A stretch of 55,372 nt of DNA from JADJTT01 sp049306275 (GTDB lineage Bacteria > Bacteroidota > Bacteroidia > Chitinophagales > Saprospiraceae), in the NCBI GenBank assembly GCA_049306275.1, contig JBAQQB010000017.1:1-55372 (forward strand). Direction: 5' to 3'. Numbering within the stretch: position 1 is the stretch's first letter; each line of letters starts with the position of its first letter. Below are positions 25,010 through 34,331 of this stretch, piece after piece. The position numbers and the translations under genes were made by a program. The notes below the pieces were generated by a model. The model was not told the DNA's origin. It ran no database searches and saw nothing but the letters and a program-made list of their open reading frames with translations.

Positions 25010-28000
25010 TTAATCAAAGATATAGCGCAGGCCCAGGCGCATCCTCCAGCGGGAGCTGAAGTCGCTGATGTTAAGTGCTTCTTTACCTGTCTGATCCTCG
25101 AGGAAGGAGAACAACGGCGTAGTACCGTCGGTATCGTATTTTTCGAAGGTATACAGGAAGTAGTTGTTGAAGTCGCCAGGGATGGAGTAGCGAACACCCC
25201 AGGACGGGTTGAGCAGGTTGAGCAGGTTGAACACGTCGAGGCTCACCTGAAGTTTGTGCATTCTTCCACCGGCTTGAACCCCAAAGTCTTGACGGACAGC
25301 GAGGTCGAGGAAGCTGGTGAACGGCGACCAGCTGGCGTTTTTCTCCGCGTAGCTGCCGCGATTCTGGCTCAGGTAGGGGTCATTTTCGATAAATGCGTTC
25401 AGGTTTTCCCACTGTTCCTGAGCGGTGATGGTAACGCCACCAACCGTTTTGTCGATCAGATTGATCTCCGATTGGCTGGCCGGTATCCAGACCAGGCTAC
25501 GGTTGGCGCTGGTACTGCCTTGTTCGTTGTTGATGTTGCGCGCAGCCGCGGAACTACCGCCAATTACGTATGAATAGGGAGAACCAGCCTGTCCATCATA
25601 GAAAAGCGAGATGGTGGTCGAAACGTTCTTGCCCTTGTTCCAGTCGATAGAGTAAGAGAGCGAGGAAACGATGCGGTGACCGAGTGCAAAATCGGAGCGG
25701 CCGAAGAGCGCCGCATTCCGGCCATCGGTATTGATTTGGCCTCTCCATTGAGAAGAGTTTTGCGAGGAGGTACCTTCACTGAGGGCTGTGGCATCGCCAT
25801 AGGTGTAAGCCAGGGTGGCATTCAGGCCGAAACCGAAGTTTTTAGCCAATGCGGCGGTGAGGTTATAAGTATAGCCCTCGCTGGTGTTGTGGCCTACGTA
25901 GATGGCGCCGTATGTCGGATCTATCGTCTTTCTGCGGTAAACCGGGCGGTCATCTTCGCCGGTATTGGTCCAGTTAAAGGCTACTTCCGGGTCGGAGTTC
26001 ACGTTGGTATAGAGTACGTTGTTGAGCGTCTTGGTGTAGATACCTTCCAGGGTAGCGGTAATATTGCCCGGGAGGCGGGTATCCAGTGCCAGGTTGCCAC
26101 GCAGCACTTGCGGGAATTTGAAATCCTTGACGAAGATGTTGATGTCGCCGGAAGGAACGGTGAACTTCGGGTTCGTGTACTGGTCGTTGATACCAGGTCT
26201 GAATACGAGGTCTTCTTCGATCTGGGTTTCGTCGACCCGGCCGTTGGTCAGGCCGTTGTTGTTGTACATGGCGCCCGGCCAAACGAACGGAATACGGCTG
26301 GTGAAAATACCAATACCACCACGCAGGACGGTAGAGCGGTCGTTGGAAAGGTCGTATTCAAAACCGGCGCGGGGTGAAAACATCAGCTGGCCGTCGGGAG
26401 CCTGACCGCCTTCAATCTCTTTCGCGATCTCGTAATGTTCCTGGAGCAGGGGCAGGGTCGTGCTATTGAAGCCAGTATCAATAGCGGGGTCGGTAGACAG
26501 AATGGGCACGTCCAGACGCAAACCGTAGGTCAGGGTAAAACGGCTGTTGATATTCCACTCGTCCTGAGCATAGAAGCCGAGTTGCATGGCATCGAAATCG
26601 GCAGCTGCTGCGGAGCCGTCGCCCGTAATGTTATCGACGAGGGAGTATCCCCTGTCGTAACTGGTGGGCGTCAAGCCATTGAGGAACTGGCTGAGGCTGT
26701 CGTAGCCATAGGTGCCATAGTTCTGGCCAAGGAACAGGTTGTAAATGCTGTAAATTTCGTTGTGGGTACCGATGGTGATCGTGTGCTTTTTCTTGTAGAT
26801 CTTGAAGTTGTCGGTAATCGTGAAGATATCCTGGTTCAGCGCGTTGGCGGTGGAGAATTCTTCAGAGCCAAGGCGGATGGTTCCGTCGCCGTCACCAATG
26901 ATCAGGTAAGGGAAATCGCCTCCGATCGGGTCGCGGTCGTCGCGCACCGAGGTGTAACCCAGGATAAGGTTGTTGCTGTAATTGGCGCCAAAGGAAGATT
27001 TCAATTCAATGGCACTCGAGTTGGTGATACTCGGGAAGTAGATACCGTTGTTGGAGAAGTTAATGGTACGTGCCGCGGAGCCGTTAAGGTTCAGCTGCTC
27101 TGCCTTGGTGTAGTTGTGGCGCAGCGTCAGGCGATGGTTGTCGGACAGGTTGAAGTCGAGTTTTCCGAAGAAAGTCAGGCCTTTCAGTTCGTCGGCAATG
27201 TCGCCATAGGTGCCCGGATCGTAGTTGTAAGTCTCGCGGAGGAAGCTGGACAGGTTGTCAAGATCGGCCTGTGATGAGTTCCCATCGTAAGTTCCGAAGT
27301 CGAACGGAACCGGCGTTTCGTCCCGGCGAATTTCAGCGTTGGCGAAGAAGAAAACTTTGTCTTTGACGATAGGGCCGCCAATTGATGCACCGTAGGTGCG
27401 CTGAGTGAAATCAGCTACTTTGGACGGCTCGGAGCCGGTCATGTCTGTCAGCGTCTTATTGGTTTTGCCAACAAGGTCCTGGTTCTGCATGAAGTAGTAA
27501 GCCGTTCCTTTCAGTTGGTTGGTACCCGATTTGGTAACGGCGTTGATACCGCCGCCGGCGAAACCGCCGAGGGTCACGTCGTAAGGAGAAAGGACCACCT
27601 GGAACTGATCGATGATGTCGATCGAGAAAGGTGCGATACCCGTCTGGCCGCCGTTGGTGCCGGAGGAAGAGAGACCGAACACGTCGTTGTTGACCGCGCC
27701 ATCGATGTAAATGGCGTTGTAGCGGTTGTTGACGCCGCCAAACGTGGTGCCGCCACCATAGCCTGCCGATTGTGGGGTGAGGCGCACGAAGTCGCTCAGG
27801 TCGCGGTTCAGCGTGGGCATCACATCGATGGCTTCGCTGGTAATTTGCGTACTGGTACCCGAGTTAGCGCCTGCTGTGCCAGCGCGGGCCGTAACCTGGA
27901 TGACTGAAAGTTCAACAGCGGAACCTTCCAGATTGATATCCAGCTGTTTCGATTCCCCCAAGCGGAGGTAAACGTTTTCGTATACCATATCACTGTAACC

Positions 28001-28273
28001 CGTGTAGGAGATAGTGACGGTATAAGGGCCGCCAACGCGCATGTTGGCAATGCGGTAGATGCCATCCAGGTTGGTGCTGTTACCGTAAACCGAACCGGTC
28101 GGTACGTGCACCGCCACCACGTTGGCGCCAATCAAAGGCTCTCCGGATTCCTTGTCGAGAATGCGACCGTTCATTGAAGAGGTGGTCACACCCTGTGCAA
28201 AAGACATGGAGAAACTGAATGCCACTGCAAAGAGGGCAAAAATGAGCCGCGAAGTAATGAGTCTCATCGGCAA
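25010..28273 (-). CDS. Oar-like TonB-dependent outer-membrane receptor
   Basis: A 1087-residue outer-membrane protein. A signal peptide (cleavage near SMSFAQ) is followed by a carboxypeptidase-regulatory-like beta domain (about 30-115, GRILDKESGEPLIGANV) and a TonB plug (about 125-245). The plug includes VNNRYNAIYIDGAVNND and GGGINAVTKSGTNQLKG. A large 22-stranded-type barrel ends in LRLGLRYIFD. The arrangement matches Oar/OmpA-related TonB-dependent transporters of Bacteroidota and myxobacteria. No SusD partner gene is adjacent, so it is not a SusCD pair. The ligand is unknown; Oar in other species exports or imports proteins. An ATG two codons later (28267) is also possible. Confidence 0.93.
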   Translation of the reverse strand: MPMRLITSRLIFALFAVAFSFSMSFAQGVTTSSMNGRILDKESGEPLIGANVVAVHVPTGSVYGNSTNLDGIYRIANMRVGGPYTVTISYTGYSDMVYENVYLRLGESKQLDINLEGSAVELSVIQVTARAGTAGANSGTSTQITSEAIDVMPTLNRDLSDFVRLTPQSAGYGGGTTFGGVNNRYNAIYIDGAVNNDVFGLSSSGTNGGQTGIAPFSIDIIDQFQVVLSPYDVTLGGFAGGGINAVTKSGTNQLKGTAYYFMQNQDLVGKTNKTLTDMTGSEPSKVADFTQRTYGASIGGPIVKDKVFFFANAEIRRDETPVPFDFGTYDGNSSQADLDNLSSFLRETYNYDPGTYGDIADELKGLTFFGKLDFNLSDNHRLTLRHNYTKAEQLNLNGSAARTINFSNNGIYFPSITNSSAIELKSSFGANYSNNLILGYTSVRDDRDPIGGDFPYLIIGDGDGTIRLGSEEFSTANALNQDIFTITDNFKIYKKKHTITIGTHNEIYSIYNLFLGQNYGTYGYDSLSQFLNGLTPTSYDRGYSLVDNITGDGSAAAADFDAMQLGFYAQDEWNINSRFTLTYGLRLDVPILSTDPAIDTGFNSTTLPLLQEHYEIAKEIEGGQAPDGQLMFSPRAGFEYDLSNDRSTVLRGGIGIFTSRIPFVWPGAMYNNNGLTNGRVDETQIEEDLVFRPGINDQYTNPKFTVPSGDINIFVKDFKFPQVLRGNLALDTRLPGNITATLEGIYTKTLNNVLYTNVNSDPEVAFNWTNTGEDDRPVYRRKTIDPTYGAIYVGHNTSEGYTYNLTAALAKNFGFGLNATLAYTYGDATALSEGTSSQNSSQWRGQINTDGRNAALFGRSDFALGHRIVSSLSYSIDWNKGKNVSTTISLFYDGQAGSPYSYVIGGSSAAARNINNEQGSTSANRSLVWIPASQSEINLIDKTVGGVTITAQEQWENLNAFIENDPYLSQNRGSYAEKNASWSPFTSFLDLAVRQDFGVQAGGRMHKLQVSLDVFNLLNLLNPSWGVRYSIPGDFNNYFLYTFEKYDTDGTTPLFSFLEDQTGKEALNISDFSSRWRMRLGLRYIFD

Positions 28274-28602
28274 TGTATTTGGTGATTAAATAGGTTGCTA
28301 ATCCGGATGCAATACTACCTCGCCAAGGTTAAGCCAATATTAAATCGGCATTTTTTATTGGCACACAAGTTCCCCTTTTTCCGAATAATATTTCCCACTA
28401 CCTATACAAATTTTTCACATGCCAAACAAAACGCCACATTTTAACTAAAATGGAAATAAAAATCCATACTTTTCCACATTCCGGAAAATAATGCCGTTGG
28501 GCTGTGGAAAAGTACCTCTCCCGCAAAATGAAAAAAAGTTCGCCGGGAATTTCGCAATCCGCCAGGGTGTTATACTTTTGCACTTCGTTTTCCCCCACTC
28601 AC
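28274..28602. other. 329 bp AT-rich intergenic region, no gene seen
   Basis: Between the divergent TonB receptor and tRNA-Ser. No coding frame with recognisable features is present. The only signal I can support is the TACTTTTG box at its right end, which belongs to the tRNA. Confidence 0.6.
28573..28580 (+). promoter_or_regulatory. -7 element of the tRNA-Ser gene
   Basis: TACTTTTG followed by C matches TAnnTTTG. A TTTCG at 28550-28554 lies 18-19 bp upstream as a possible -33 element. The tRNA begins at 28603. Confidence 0.5.
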
Positions 28603-28690
28603 GGAGGAGTGGCAGAGCGGTTGATTGCACCTGTCTTGAAAACAGGCGTACGTGATGAGCGTACCGGGGGTTCGAATCCCTCCTCCTCCG
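28603..28690 (+). tRNA. tRNA-Ser (anticodon TGA)
   Basis: An 88-nt class II tRNA. The acceptor stem is GGAGGAG with CTCCTCC (28683-28689), followed by discriminator G at 28690. The anticodon arm CTGTC-TTGAAAA-CAG gives TGA. A long variable arm, GTACG-TGATGAG-CGTAC, and the TTCGAAT T-loop are intact. The terminal CCA is not fully encoded (GCAA follows). It reads UCA and, by wobble, other UCN codons. Confidence 0.95.
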
Positions 28691-28736
28691 CAACCTACTT
28701 TTTTATTCCCCCCCCTTCCAAAAGTAAAATTTTGGT

Positions 28737-28744
28737 TAATTTTG
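28737..28744 (+). promoter_or_regulatory. Putative -7 element of the T9SS/CGWC protein gene
   Basis: TAATTTTG fits TAnnTTTG and lies 55 bp before the ATG at 28800. A weak -33 candidate overlaps the preceding TTTTGG. Confidence 0.4.
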
Positions 28745-28799
28745 GTAGATTAGGCGCTTCAAACGCTTGCATCTATCATTCACCAACCAAAGTTTTCAC

Positions 28800-30830
28800 A
28801 TGAAGAACATTTTACTCATCCCATTTACTCTCGTCCTGTTTCTGGGTACTGTCAACGCCCAGGTCACCTTTTTCGAAGATTTCGAATCATACAGTGACGG
28901 GCAGTTTATTGCCCAGGCTTCCTCCAACTGGACCACATGGAGCAACGCGCCCGGTGGGCCGGAAGACGCTCCCGTATCCACGGAACAAGCTTTTAGCGGC
29001 GCCAACTCGCTCAAACTCTACAGCACCTCCACCGGCGGCGGGCCCGACGACGTGGTGTTGCCCTTCGGCGACAAGTACGACGTTGGGACTTTTACCTACT
29101 CGATGTACATGTACGTTGTGGCAAATACCGGCGCCTATTTCAATTTCCAGGCCGAAGAAGCCATCGGCACTACCTGGGCTTTCCAGGCCACTTTCACCCC
29201 CGATGGCGTCGTGAAATTTACGGGTGATAACGGCGTCCAACTGCCCGTAGCAGACGGGACCTTCCCGCTCGGCGAATGGTTCAAGTTCGCCCTCGAGATC
29301 GACCTGACAGGCAACATCTGGGAGATCTACGTCAACGACGTGCTCCACGGCAGCTTCGCGAACACCGTTAATGCCGTGGCCTCGCTCGACCTCTTCCCCA
29401 TCTACGCATCCGGCACTTCGCAGTTCTACGTCGACGACGTAGCTTTCGAGTACATTCCGCCCGTCCTCCCCGACCTGGATATCGCCATGAATACGCTCGA
29501 CATCAAGGCCGGCCAACTGACCGGCGGCGAAGTGCTCATAAATGGAACCTTACGCAATACGGGCAATACCACCATCACCAGCCTCGACATCAATTGGTCT
29601 GACGGTACCAATACCTATACCGATAACCTTACCGGACTCAACATCCCAACCCTTGAATTTTACCAGTTCACGCACTCCACACCTTATAGTGTTACGGACG
29701 GAGATAACGAAATTACGGTTTGGGTCTCTAACCCCAACGCCGGTACGGATCAAAACCCCGACAATGACGAACTTCCCGCTACGGTCACTGGCTATACCCC
29801 GGCTCCCGGCAAGAAAGTCGTGGTGGAAGAAGGCACCGGCACCTGGTGCGGATGGTGCCCCCGCGGTACCGTGTTCATGGACCAGATGTATGCCGACTAT
29901 CCCGATTATTTCATCCCCATCGCCGTGCACAACGGCGATCCCATGACGGTTGCCGAATACGATGACGGCCTGGGCCTCACCGCTTTCCCCACCATGAAGA
30001 TCATGCGCGAGGAAACCTTTGGTTTCGGCGTCATCGGCGATATCGAGAGCCGTTTCTTCCAGCGCATCGTGCAGGCGCCCCCGGCTACCCTGCAAAGTGC
30101 GGGCGTCTTCAATGAGACCACCCGCGATCTGGATATCATTTCGCAGGCCGACTTCAGCCAGAACGTCTCGGGCAACCACCGCCTGGCAGTGGTCCTGGTC
30201 GAAGATAACGTAACCGGAACTTCTTCCTCCTATGCACAGGCCAACTACTATGCAGGCGGCGCCAATGGCCCCATGGGTGGCTATGAAAGCCTGCCCAACC
30301 CGGTACCCGCGAGCCAGATGGTCTACGACCATGTCGGCCGCATCCTGGTCGGCGGCTTCCAGGGCGCAGCAGGCAGCGTGCCTGCTTCCGTATCGAGCGG
30401 GGAGAAAGTGACCTACCAGTTCGCCACCATCAACATCCCGGCCAATATCAAAACGGAAGATCTGCTTGCTGTGACCCTGCTGCTGGGTCCCAACAACAGC
30501 ATCCGCAATGCCCAGAGCCAAACCTTCCAGGAATTGCTCGACAACGAGATCGTCAGTACCCGCGAAGTATTCCGCAACGATTATGCCGAAGTGTTCCCCA
30601 ACCCGTCTTCCGGCAACGCTTCCCTGCGCCTGACGCTCGAACAGCCCAGCAGTGTCAGCCTCCGGATCTTCAGCGCAACCGGCGCCGAGGTGGCATTCCG
30701 CGACTATGGCCAGCTGAGCGGCGATCTGGTCTTCCCGCTTGAAGCTTCCCACCTGCCCGCAGGTGTTTACCAGGTTCATTTGACCCTCGACAAGCATTTG
30801 GTCACCAAAAAAATCGTGATCCAGCGATAA
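28800..30830 (+). CDS. T9SS-exported protein with Omp28-like thioredoxin domain
   Basis: A 676-residue surface or secreted protein. A signal peptide (MKNILLIPFTLVLFLGTVNAQ) leads to a LamG/concanavalin-like domain (about 22-220, FFEDFESYSDGQF). An Ig-like CARDB-type domain (about 225-335) contains GTLRNTGNTTITSLDINW. Next is an Omp28-like thioredoxin domain with EEGTGTWCGWCPRG (CGWC near residues 350-353), and then a T9SS C-terminal sorting domain (about 590-676, AEVFPNPSSGNASL). Omp28-like proteins are outer-surface proteins of Bacteroidota, and the CxxC suggests thiol chemistry on extracellular substrates. The ATG at 28800 is preferred for the signal peptide. A rho-independent terminator follows. 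Confidence 0.9.
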   Translation: MKNILLIPFTLVLFLGTVNAQVTFFEDFESYSDGQFIAQASSNWTTWSNAPGGPEDAPVSTEQAFSGANSLKLYSTSTGGGPDDVVLPFGDKYDVGTFTYSMYMYVVANTGAYFNFQAEEAIGTTWAFQATFTPDGVVKFTGDNGVQLPVADGTFPLGEWFKFALEIDLTGNIWEIYVNDVLHGSFANTVNAVASLDLFPIYASGTSQFYVDDVAFEYIPPVLPDLDIAMNTLDIKAGQLTGGEVLINGTLRNTGNTTITSLDINWSDGTNTYTDNLTGLNIPTLEFYQFTHSTPYSVTDGDNEITVWVSNPNAGTDQNPDNDELPATVTGYTPAPGKKVVVEEGTGTWCGWCPRGTVFMDQMYADYPDYFIPIAVHNGDPMTVAEYDDGLGLTAFPTMKIMREETFGFGVIGDIESRFFQRIVQAPPATLQSAGVFNETTRDLDIISQADFSQNVSGNHRLAVVLVEDNVTGTSSSYAQANYYAGGANGPMGGYESLPNPVPASQMVYDHVGRILVGGFQGAAGSVPASVSSGEKVTYQFATINIPANIKTEDLLAVTLLLGPNNSIRNAQSQTFQELLDNEIVSTREVFRNDYAEVFPNPSSGNASLRLTLEQPSSVSLRIFSATGAEVAFRDYGQLSGDLVFPLEASHLPAGVYQVHLTLDKHLVTKKIVIQR

Positions 30831-30847
30831 GGTGCGATTTGCTTGAA

Positions 30848-30883
30848 TAAAAAAGCCGTGGCCCCAGGGTCACGGCTTTTTTA
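30848..30883 (+). terminator. Intrinsic terminator
   Basis: GCCGTG (30855-30860) pairs with CACGGC (30871-30876), flanked by A6 and T6. It follows the T9SS/CGWC gene and could work in both directions. Confidence 0.85.
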
Positions 30884-30938
30884 TTTCTAAGGGAAAAGAC
30901 TTAACTTAAGCACTGAACTATCACAAAAAACATTAGCT

Positions 30939-31352
30939 ATGGCATACGCAATCCGACGTGTAGATTATTACTACGTCACGGTAAAAGATGAGCCGGGTGT
31001 AGCCTATGAATTTCTATCCCAATTGGTTGAGCTGGGCATCAACCTCCTGGCATTCACCGCCATCCCCACCGGTCCTAATTCTTCGCAGCTGACCCTTTTC
31101 CCGGAGAGCTCAATGAATTTCCAACAAAAAGCCAAACTCGCCGGCTTGCATTACCTCGGCCCCCACCCCGCCTTTCTCGTCCACGGCGACGATAAACTCG
31201 GCGCCCTGGTTGAAGTGCACGACGCACTGTACCGCTCCAGAGTCAATATCTTTGCGTCCTACGGTGTAACTTCAGACAAGGATAATTTCGGCTACCTGAT
31301 CTACGTCAAACCCGAGGACTACGAACACGCCGCCAAAGCGCTGGGCATCTGA
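30939..31352 (+). CDS. ACT-domain-like protein
   Basis: A 137-residue cytosolic protein. The N-terminal half, VDYYYVTVKDEPGVAYEFLS followed by LVELGINLLAFTAIPTG, has the beta-alpha-beta pattern and D-x-PG turn of ACT domains. A second, similar half starts near DDKLGALVEVHDALYRSRVNI. Two ACT-like units in tandem would give a small ligand-binding regulator, probably for an amino acid. No enzyme domain is attached and the ligand is unknown. It lies 55 bp upstream of the GH31 gene. Confidence 0.75.
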   Translation: MAYAIRRVDYYYVTVKDEPGVAYEFLSQLVELGINLLAFTAIPTGPNSSQLTLFPESSMNFQQKAKLAGLHYLGPHPAFLVHGDDKLGALVEVHDALYRSRVNIFASYGVTSDKDNFGYLIYVKPEDYEHAAKALGI

Positions 31353-31357
31353 GGCCG

Positions 31358-31388
31358 TTGGCAAAAAAGCGGCAAAGCCTTACCTTGG
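31358..31388 (+). promoter_or_regulatory. Putative promoter of the GH31 gene
   Basis: TTGG at 31358-31361, a 19-bp spacer, then TACCTTGG at 31381-31388. This resembles the Bacteroidota -33/-7 pair with one mismatch in the -7 box. The GH31 ATG at 31407 lies 18 bp downstream. Confidence 0.45.
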
Positions 31389-31406
31389 CCTGTTCAAAAC
31401 CAGGAA

Positions 31407-33890
31407 ATGGCCAAGGTATCGAAGAAAAACAAATTCCCCGTCTCCGCAGACGGCACCGTTCCGCAGGAACTGATCACGGTCAACGACCGGGAAGCGGATG
31501 CTCATTACGACTTCGCTCCGGATTCGATCGCCTCTTTTTCCCAAACCGGCAACCGCTTCATCTTCCTTTGTCACAACGGGCTGCAAATGGAGATCGCCTG
31601 GCTGAGCGACAGCATGCTCCGCTTTCGGTATGCGGCGGAGGAACCATTCGAACCCGGCTTTTCCTATGCCGTCGATCCCGCTTTCCAACCGCAAGAGCAA
31701 GTGGGTATCGTGGTAAAGGAATCCCCTCACCACTACCTCCTTTCCTCCCGGCTCCTGCGATGCCGCATCGAAAAGCAAGACCTGAGAGTGCAGCTCTCAG
31801 ACGCCGGTGGACGAATGCTATGCAGGGATCAGCGGGGCTTTTTCACCAGGAGGACCATTCTCAGAGGCAAAATCCGGGTGGCCATTTCAAAAGAACACAC
31901 GGCGCAGGACCACTACTACGGCATGGGCGACAAGGGCGGAAAACTGCGCCTCAACGGGCGGGTCCTTGAAAACTGGAACACCGACGCCTACAACTACGGA
32001 CCGGATACAGACCCGCTATACAAGACCATGCCATTTTTCTACGGACTCCGGGAAGGCCAAGCCTATGGCATTTTTCTCGACAACACCTACCGCAGCAGGT
32101 TCGATTTCGGAAAAAGTAAGACTTCCGAAACCCTGATCGAAGCGGCGGGTGGAGAGCTTCGCTACTACTTCATCTTCGGGCCGCAACTCAGCGAGGTGGC
32201 TGCCCAGTACGCCCGCCTGACCGGCGTGCCGGAGTTGCCGCCGCTCTGGGCCCTGGGCTTTCACCAAAGCCGCTGGAGCTATTTCCCCGACGCCAGGGTC
32301 AGGGAAGTGGCGAGCCTATTCCGCAAAAAACGAATACCCTGCGACGCCATTTATCTCGACATCGATTACATGGATGGATTCAGGTGCTTCACCTGGGACA
32401 AAGCGCATTTCCCTGATCCAGGCGGTCTGATAAGCGATTTAAAGAAAGAGGGATTCAGAACAGTGGTCATGATCGACCCGGGGATAAAAGCAGACCCTGG
32501 CTATGAGATTTACCGCGATGGCATGGAAAAAGACGTCTTCTGCTACCGCACCGACGGCCACCTGCTCAAGGCGCCCGTTTGGCCGGGGGAATGCGTTTTC
32601 CCCGACTTTACCGCCTCTAGGGTCCGGCAGTGGTGGGGACCGCTATACCATACGCTATACAAAGGGCAGGGCGTAGCCGGTTTTTGGAACGACATGAACG
32701 AGCCCGCGGTCTTCAAGACCAGGCGGTTGACTTTTCCCGACGAGGTGCGCCACGACCACGATGGCCACCCTTCCAACCACCGCAAAGCGCATAATATTTA
32801 CGGCCAGCAAATGGCCCGCGCCACCTTTGAAGGGCTCAAAGCGCTCGACCCGGAGCGCAGGCCTTTCGTGCTCACCCGCGCCAGCTTCGCGGGCGGGCAG
32901 CGCCACGCGGCCACCTGGACAGGCGACAACCGGGCATCCTGGGTGCATCTCCGGCTGGCCCACATTCATGTGCAGCGACTCAGCATCAGCGGGTACGGCT
33001 TTTGCGGTTCCGATATAGGCGGTTTCGCGGAGCAGCCGGACCCCGAACTGCTGCTGCGCTGGCTGCAGATGGGCGTTTTTCATCCCTTCTACCGCATCCA
33101 CTCCATGGGCAACAACCTCGAAGGAGCAGGCATCACCGACCCGGACTGGGTACATGCCCAGGAAGCGCTCAACCGGCTCGATCAGGAGCCCTGGGCCTTC
33201 GGACCGGCCTGGGAAGCGCTCAACCGGAAGGCCATCGAAAGCCGATACCAGTGGCTGCCCTATCTGTACACCTGCTTCCGGCAATGGGTCGAAACCGGAA
33301 CGCCCATACTGAGAAGTCCCATTTTCCTGGACCAGGAAGATCCCAACCTCATCAATTACGAAGACGCGGTCTGCGTAGGGCCGGATGTGCTGATCTACCC
33401 CATCTGGCAACCCGGTCAAAAAACAAAAACCATTTACCTGCCCAAAGGCGAATGGCGGGATTACCGGACAGGCAAGGCCTTTGCCGGTGGTAAAAAACAC
33501 AAACTCAGCTTGGATCTCAGTTATATACCGATTATGGTAAGGGCAGGCGCAGTTTTGCCTCATCATCCCGTCCGGCAATCCACATCCGAGCCAGTCAAAG
33601 AGCTCGTTTTGAGGGTGTATCCTGCTGAAGAAAAGGAACTTGTGTCGCGGTTGTATGAAGATGCGGGAGAGGGGTATGGGTATGCTTCAGGGGAGTTTTC
33701 GGTTTTCAGTTTTCAGTGTTCAGTTGCGGAGGGTGAGTTGAGGTTGCGTGGGTGGCGGGAAGGGAGCTTTGTGCCTACCTATGAGCGCATCCGGGTAGAG
33801 GCGCCGGGTTGGGGGGAAGGATTAGCGATCGATCCTTTTCCAGGGGCGGGCGAGGATCCATTCTTCGAGCTGGCGTTCAAGCCGGAGTAG
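31407..33890 (+). CDS. GH31 family alpha-glucosidase
   Basis: An 827-residue glycoside hydrolase of family 31, which hydrolyses terminal alpha-glucosides (some members act on alpha-xylosides). An N-terminal galactose-mutarotase-like domain (about 55-215) precedes the TIM barrel (about 255-600). The barrel carries YLDIDYMDGF, the nucleophile Asp in FWNDMNEPAVF (near 428), and the acid/base Asp in TWTGDNRASW (near 506). C-terminal beta domains follow. No signal peptide is visible, so it is probably cytosolic. Residues about 763-773 (FSVFSFQCSVA) are encoded by an AGTTTTC heptamer array identical in word to intergenic arrays elsewhere in the window. The last 69 bp overlap the convergent DUF6438 lipoprotein gene. 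Confidence 0.93.
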   Translation: MAKVSKKNKFPVSADGTVPQELITVNDREADAHYDFAPDSIASFSQTGNRFIFLCHNGLQMEIAWLSDSMLRFRYAAEEPFEPGFSYAVDPAFQPQEQVGIVVKESPHHYLLSSRLLRCRIEKQDLRVQLSDAGGRMLCRDQRGFFTRRTILRGKIRVAISKEHTAQDHYYGMGDKGGKLRLNGRVLENWNTDAYNYGPDTDPLYKTMPFFYGLREGQAYGIFLDNTYRSRFDFGKSKTSETLIEAAGGELRYYFIFGPQLSEVAAQYARLTGVPELPPLWALGFHQSRWSYFPDARVREVASLFRKKRIPCDAIYLDIDYMDGFRCFTWDKAHFPDPGGLISDLKKEGFRTVVMIDPGIKADPGYEIYRDGMEKDVFCYRTDGHLLKAPVWPGECVFPDFTASRVRQWWGPLYHTLYKGQGVAGFWNDMNEPAVFKTRRLTFPDEVRHDHDGHPSNHRKAHNIYGQQMARATFEGLKALDPERRPFVLTRASFAGGQRHAATWTGDNRASWVHLRLAHIHVQRLSISGYGFCGSDIGGFAEQPDPELLLRWLQMGVFHPFYRIHSMGNNLEGAGITDPDWVHAQEALNRLDQEPWAFGPAWEALNRKAIESRYQWLPYLYTCFRQWVETGTPILRSPIFLDQEDPNLINYEDAVCVGPDVLIYPIWQPGQKTKTIYLPKGEWRDYRTGKAFAGGKKHKLSLDLSYIPIMVRAGAVLPHHPVRQSTSEPVKELVLRVYPAEEKELVSRLYEDAGEGYGYASGEFSVFSFQCSVAEGELRLRGWREGSFVPTYERIRVEAPGWGEGLAIDPFPGAGEDPFFELAFKPE
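33694..33725. repeat. AGTTTTC heptamer array inside the GH31 gene
   Basis: AGTTTTC, GGTTTTC, AGTTTTC, AGTGTTC, AGTT, read in frame as FSVFSFQCSV. The word is the same as in the two intergenic arrays at 41588-41667 and 46846-46920. Confidence 0.85.
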
Positions 33891-34325
33891 AGCCTGGGGG
33901 CCGTCGTGATTATGAAGAACGGAATGCTGCTGCATGGTGATCTTCCATGCCGGAAGTTGAGGTAAAAAACCAAGGGTATCCGGAAGTTGGAAGAAACCGG
34001 CGGCCCGGGCTGCCTCGAATGCCCATTGCAGGCTGTCGGGATCAAAACCGGCGCTGAAGGCGCCGTCATCCCACCTGATCAGGGTAGCGACTCCGTTGGC
34101 ATGGAAACGGGCCTCCCATTCGGGGCAGGGGCCGCCACAGCCAGTGCGCTCAACTTGCAGGATGCAGGCTGGAGGCACAGCGGCGGGGTATTGCATCTTC
34201 AGGGAGTCGGCAATTTTTTCGGAAAACAGTTCCGGAAGCGGTTCATCGATGCCGGGTAGTCCTGGCCTTGGATGGCAGGCGGTCAGCGCGGCAGATACAA
34301 TGAGGAGAAAAACCGCTGTTTTCAT
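33822..34325 (-). CDS. DUF6438-type lipoprotein
   Basis: A 167-residue predicted lipoprotein. The signal MKTAVFLLIVSAALTAC has lipobox LTAC with Cys17. The conserved core VERTGCGGPCPEWEARFHANG (about 59-79) carries the paired cysteines typical of DUF6438, followed by a WDDGAF turn and an FQLPD segment. Function is unknown. The last 23 codons overlap the convergent GH31 gene, so its C-terminus (ILARPWKRIDR) is encoded opposite the glycosidase's end. It precedes yidC in gene order with a 6 bp gap to the yidC stop codon, on the same strand. yidC is upstream of nothing here; this lipoprotein gene is downstream of it in transcription. Confidence 0.75.
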   Translation of the reverse strand: MKTAVFLLIVSAALTACHPRPGLPGIDEPLPELFSEKIADSLKMQYPAAVPPACILQVERTGCGGPCPEWEARFHANGVATLIRWDDGAFSAGFDPDSLQWAFEAARAAGFFQLPDTLGFLPQLPAWKITMQQHSVLHNHDGPQALLRLERQLEEWILARPWKRIDR

Positions 34326-34331
34326 CCTGGC

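Noticed and set aside
25010..28273. SusC-type receptor of a polysaccharide utilisation locus
   Set aside because: There is no SusD gene beside it and the sequence is Oar-like; the nearby GH31 gene is 3 kb away with unrelated genes between.
28398..28693. Open frames around tRNA-Ser
   Set aside because: They cross the tRNA gene; typical false frames.
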